Source: Arcobacter siniprincipis (GTDB lineage: Bacteria; Campylobacterota; Campylobacteria; Campylobacterales; Arcobacteraceae). From it: 64,000 nt of DNA. The position numbers and the translations under genes are program-made. Under the pieces are notes generated by a model. The model saw only the letters and a program-made list of their open reading frames with translations. It did no database searches and was not told where the DNA came from. The stretch spans positions 868,001 to 932,000 of the forward strand of contig NZ_CP182343.1 in NCBI RefSeq assembly GCF_048571125.1, read 5' to 3'. This document shows positions 61,116 to 64,000 of the stretch, piece by piece. Positions within the stretch are counted from its first letter, which is position 1. Each line of letters opens with the position of its first letter.

Positions 61116-61760
61116 ATGAAAAAAGCAACTAAAAAAGATATTGAGATAATAAAAGAAGCCTTTGTTGAGAAATACTCTGATGCCGTTACAGAACTTAGTT
61201 ATAAAAATGATTTTGAACTACTTATTGCAATCATACTATCGGCTCAATGTACGGATAAGAGGGTAAATATCATTACTCCTGCTTTGTTTGAGAAGTATCC
61301 TACTGCTTTTGATTTGGCTGAAGCAAGTTTAGAAGATGTGAAAAAATTGTTAAACTCATGTTCTTTTTTTAATAATAAGTCACAAAATATCATCAAGATG
61401 GCTCGAAGTGTGATTGAAAATCATGGTGGAGATATTCCCCATGATACAAAAGCCTTGATGAAATTAGCAGGAGTTGGAAACAAAACTGCAAATGTCTTTA
61501 TGATAGAAGCAGAGGGTGCAAACTTGATGGCTGTTGATACTCATGTATTTAGAGTATCTCATAGATTGGGTTTAAGTGATGGAAAAACTGTTGAGCAAAC
61601 AGAAGAGCATTTGGTAAAAAAACTAAAAGGTGATTTACATATTTTCCATCAAGCGATGGTTTTATTTGGGAGATATACTTGTAAAGCAGTAAAACCTGAG
61701 TGTGATAATTGTTTATTTCCTCATGTTTGCAAAACAAAACAATCTTTTAAGCCTGCTTAG
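61116..61760 (+). CDS. nth: Endonuclease III
   Basis: A 214-residue bifunctional DNA glycosylase. Helix-hairpin-helix LMKLAGVGNKTANVFM with the catalytic Lys, catalytic Asp in AVDTHVFRVSHRLG, and the [4Fe-4S] motif C-x6-C-x2-C-x5-C (CKAVKPECDNCLFPHVC) near the C-terminus. It excises oxidised pyrimidines. No clear SD is visible before the ATG. The cluster would be made by the NifSU or Suf genes in this window. Confidence 0.95.
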   Translation: MKKATKKDIEIIKEAFVEKYSDAVTELSYKNDFELLIAIILSAQCTDKRVNIITPALFEKYPTAFDLAEASLEDVKKLLNSCSFFNNKSQNIIKMARSVIENHGGDIPHDTKALMKLAGVGNKTANVFMIEAEGANLMAVDTHVFRVSHRLGLSDGKTVEQTEEHLVKKLKGDLHIFHQAMVLFGRYTCKAVKPECDNCLFPHVCKTKQSFKPA

Positions 61761-61770
61761 ACTTAAGAGA

Positions 61771-62172
61771 CTATTGTTCTTTACACTCTTCAGTCCATTT
61801 ATCAAAAATATATTCATCTTGGATTTTATTGATATTTACATTATTTGCTACACATAAATACTCTTTACCATTATTTTTAATTATATAGGTGAATTTATAT
61901 ATATAATGATCTTTTGAAGAGACAACTTTATTATTTAAAAGCTCGCTGGAGAGTTTTAATATTTCTATATTTTTTTCTTGTTTATACTTTTCTTTAAAAG
62001 CATTTGGAAAAAAATTTTCTTGATTTTTCTGATACATTGTAAAAACTAATATAACAACTATAACTATAGAAGATAAAAGAATGATCTCTTTTTTCTCAAA
62101 TTTATTATTTAGTTTATATATAATAATTCCTATTAAAATAATAACTAGTATAATTCCTAAAAATATTTGCAT
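61771..62172 (-). CDS. Small membrane protein of unknown function
   Basis: Not recognised. It has 133 residues with two helices (about 2-20 MQIFLGIILVIILIGIIIY, and 30-48 ILLSSIVIVVILVFTMY) separated by KLNNKFEKKE. The remaining 80 residues, probably on the opposite face from that loop, are polar with one Cys in EYLCVANNV and one at WTEECKEQ. It starts 9 bp after the next gene's stop on the same strand, so the two form a small operon. Confidence 0.55.
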   Translation of the reverse strand: MQIFLGIILVIILIGIIIYKLNNKFEKKEIILLSSIVIVVILVFTMYQKNQENFFPNAFKEKYKQEKNIEILKLSSELLNNKVVSSKDHYIYKFTYIIKNNGKEYLCVANNVNINKIQDEYIFDKWTEECKEQ

Positions 62173-62181
62173 AAGGTTTTC

Positions 62182-62427
62182 CTATTTAATTTTATTTTGT
62201 AGATTCTTTTTATAATCATCTTTTAGACTTATTGTACTATTTATTGGTACATCTGAAGATATAATTTTTCTTTTAATTGGATGTTTAGGTACATATTTAA
62301 AAGGTTTTTTACTTAATTTATTTTCATTTACATTTATAGTAGTAATAAGTTCACTTTTTATACTTTGTAATATCGTTAAAACAGTATCTAAATTTTTGTC
62401 TTCAATTTCTAATGTAATCTTTGCCAT
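62182..62427 (-). CDS. Small basic protein of unknown function
   Basis: Not recognised. It has 81 residues: MAKITLEIEDKNLDTVLTIL, QSIKSELITTI form a beta-strand and helix like small ribbon-helix or antitoxin-type proteins, but no partner is seen. The middle is Lys/Pro-rich (KKPFKYVPKHPIKRK). It is the first gene of a two-gene unit with the membrane protein at 61771. Start ATG with GGAATAAATATG upstream. Confidence 0.5.
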   Translation of the reverse strand: MAKITLEIEDKNLDTVLTILQSIKSELITTINVNENKLSKKPFKYVPKHPIKRKIISSDVPINSTISLKDDYKKNLQNKIK

Positions 62428-62570
62428 ATTTATTCCATAAATTTATTTTAGTATATCATATTTGTCTTGGCATTATTATTTCTTACTTATTAAATAAAAA
62501 TTAAATTTAATTATTAACACAAAATTAACAGACATACATAATAATACATTATAAAAATAAGGAGAGAGTA

Positions 62571-64000
62571 TTGAAAAAGTCTATATGTCTGTTAAGTATT
62601 GTTGCTTCAACAGTTTTATTAGGGAATGAAGTTGAAGTACCAACAGTAAATGTTGCTGAAAAGATAAATACAAAAGTAGTTAAAGATATAAGTGAAGATC
62701 AACTAAAATCAGCGGATTTAGCGGAAGCTTTAAGTAAAAATGTACCTTCAATATCAATTGTAAGAAGAAATGGGATTGCAAATGATATTATTTTGAGAGG
62801 ACAAAAGAAAGATAATATCAATGTGTTAATAGATGATGCAAAGATATATGGAGCTTGTCCAAATAGAATGGATCCAGTAACATCACATATATTAACAAAT
62901 AATGTAGAAAGTGTAGAAGTAATAGAAGGACCATATGATGTTGAGAACTTTGGAACATTAAGTGGGAAAGTTCAAGTACATACAAAAGAGCCAACAAAAG
63001 ATTTACATGGAGAAGTTAATTTAAATGCTGGAAGCTTTAATTATAGAAAAGCAAGTGCAACTATAAGTGGTGGAACAGATAGATTTAAATTATTACTTTC
63101 AGCTTCAACTGAAAAAAGTGACCAATATGAAGATGGAAATGGTAATAATTTTTACGAACAGCAAGTTAAAAAGGGAGTTCCTTCTACAAAACTTTATAGA
63201 AACTCTGATCAAAAAGCATATACTAAAAAAACACTTTTATCTAAACTAATTTTTAATATAGATGATAGTTCAGAAGTAAAACTTTCATATACAGCAAATA
63301 GAAGTGATAATGTTTTATATCCAGCTGGTGGAATGGATGCCGATTATGATGATTCAAATATTTATACTATTGGATATACAAAAAGAGATTTAGGTAAGTA
63401 TTCAAAAGAGCTAAATTTAGATTATTATTACTCAGATGTAGATCATCCTATGAGTACAAAATTAAGAAATTCTACTATGATGTATATGACAAGTCACATG
63501 AAAACATCAATTTGGGGAACAAAATTAAAAAACAGTATGGAACTTGCTGATTCAATTTTAACAGTTGGATTAGATACAAGTGTTAGAAACTGGAGAAGTG
63601 ATAACTATCAAACATCACGTATGACAGGGAAAAAAACTTCAACTGCTGATTCTTTTCCATCAACTGATACTAAAAATAAAGCAATATTTGCAAAATTAGA
63701 AAAGGATTTTGGTAAATTAAATTTAGATTTTGGTTCAAGATATGACCATACAAATATTGAACCAGATGGTAATACAAAAAATGAAAGAAAATACAATGCA
63801 CTAAGTGCAAATGTTTTTGCTGTATATAATCAAGATGAATCTACTAAATATTTTGCTGGAATTGGTAAATCTTCTAGAGTTCCAGATGCAAGAGAACTTT
63901 ATTTTTCAGGAATGGGTTCAAAAGGAAATCAAGACTTAAAACAAACAAAAAACTATGAAGCTGATATTGGTTTTGAAAAAACAATAGGTAATTTCAATAT
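62571..64000 (+). CDS. TonB-dependent copper receptor, OprC/NosA-like (cut by window edge)
   Basis: 476 codons are visible, continuing past the window. TTG start at 62571 with AAGGAGAG 5 bp upstream; signal MKKSICLLSIVASTVLLG. Plug domain: LAEALSKNVPSISIVRRNGIANDIILRGQ, VLIDDAKIYGACPNRMDPVTSH, VESVEVIEGPYDVENFGTLSG. Barrel strands follow with alternating aromatic residues. The plug sequence ACPNRMDP holds a CxxxM pair; in P. aeruginosa OprC such a pair binds copper, and NosA is the Pseudomonas homologue. Copper transport is therefore the best call. A -10 like TATAAA is at about 62551. Confidence 0.88.
   Translation, partial: MKKSICLLSIVASTVLLGNEVEVPTVNVAEKINTKVVKDISEDQLKSADLAEALSKNVPSISIVRRNGIANDIILRGQKKDNINVLIDDAKIYGACPNRMDPVTSHILTNNVESVEVIEGPYDVENFGTLSGKVQVHTKEPTKDLHGEVNLNAGSFNYRKASATISGGTDRFKLLLSASTEKSDQYEDGNGNNFYEQQVKKGVPSTKLYRNSDQKAYTKKTLLSKLIFNIDDSSEVKLSYTANRSDNVLYPAGGMDADYDDSNIYTIGYTKRDLGKYSKELNLDYYYSDVDHPMSTKLRNSTMMYMTSHMKTSIWGTKLKNSMELADSILTVGLDTSVRNWRSDNYQTSRMTGKKTSTADSFPSTDTKNKAIFAKLEKDFGKLNLDFGSRYDHTNIEPDGNTKNERKYNALSANVFAVYNQDESTKYFAGIGKSSRVPDARELYFSGMGSKGNQDLKQTKNYEADIGFEKTIGNFN

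Noticed and set aside
61549..61737. Frame opposite nth
   Set aside because: Overlaps the conserved Fe-S and catalytic region of nth and has no features of its own.
1..64000. CRISPR array, prophage or insertion sequence
   Set aside because: No regularly spaced repeats, transposase, integrase or phage structural genes were found by reading both strands.

Overview
The window is a very AT-rich stretch of chromosome (mostly A/T third codon positions) with closely packed genes. The gene set points to a free-living Campylobacterota close to Arcobacter. The pointers are an atpE gene standing alone, full-length NifS/NifU for Fe-S assembly, CheV, many PAS and chemotaxis proteins, and very AT-rich Shine-Dalgarno leaders of the AAGGA type. 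I saw no prophage, insertion sequence, CRISPR array or rRNA. The genus is an inference from these features, not from a database search.

Layout: 1-2.2 kb holds a LemA fragment, tRNA-Leu(GAG), a MarR-SDR operon and atpE. 2.4-10.2 kb has a c-di-GMP phosphodiesterase-type protein, an AsmA-like envelope protein, a second SDR and an AraC-DMT-APC exporter operon. 10.2-16 kb is a metal block: SCO, a YtkA-like protein, PCuAC with a Cys-rich tail, NhaA and a Zur-like regulator on one strand, and ZnuA with a DUF1007-NicO fusion on the other. Two palindromes sit between the divergent regulator and znuA. 16-25.3 kb has two chemoreceptors, SelO, YceI and a membrane PAS-GGDEF protein. 25.3-32.2 kb is a TetR-controlled DoxX / RND tripartite efflux locus. 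32.2-40.5 kb carries two small paralogous membrane proteins, then suf (B,C,D,S,E,T) divergent from nifS-nifU.

40.5-53.2 kb is a complete glycerol catabolic region of the type described in rhizobia. It has an ABC importer (two ATPases, two permeases, a small membrane protein and a binding protein), glycerol kinase and an aldehyde dehydrogenase on the minus strand. Divergent from these are glycerol-3-phosphate dehydrogenase and two tandem GntR-type regulators. Five variants of one palindrome mark the three control regions. 53.2-60.1 kb returns to housekeeping genes: argH, cheV, tcdA-like, greA, an lpxH-like gene and uvrB. uvrB appears to start at a non-canonical AUA codon. A 143-bp imperfect hairpin begins at its stop codon. 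The window ends with a ParE/Phd toxin-antitoxin pair, nth, two small unknown genes and the first 476 codons of an OprC/NosA-like copper TonB receptor.

The strongest items for follow-up are the AUA start of uvrB, the paired palindromes between suf and nifSU, the glycerol regulon with its repeated operator, the RiPP-metallophore-like CGxGKCG tail on PCuAC, and the hairpin element after uvrB. No wholly new multi-gene system could be demonstrated from the sequence alone.
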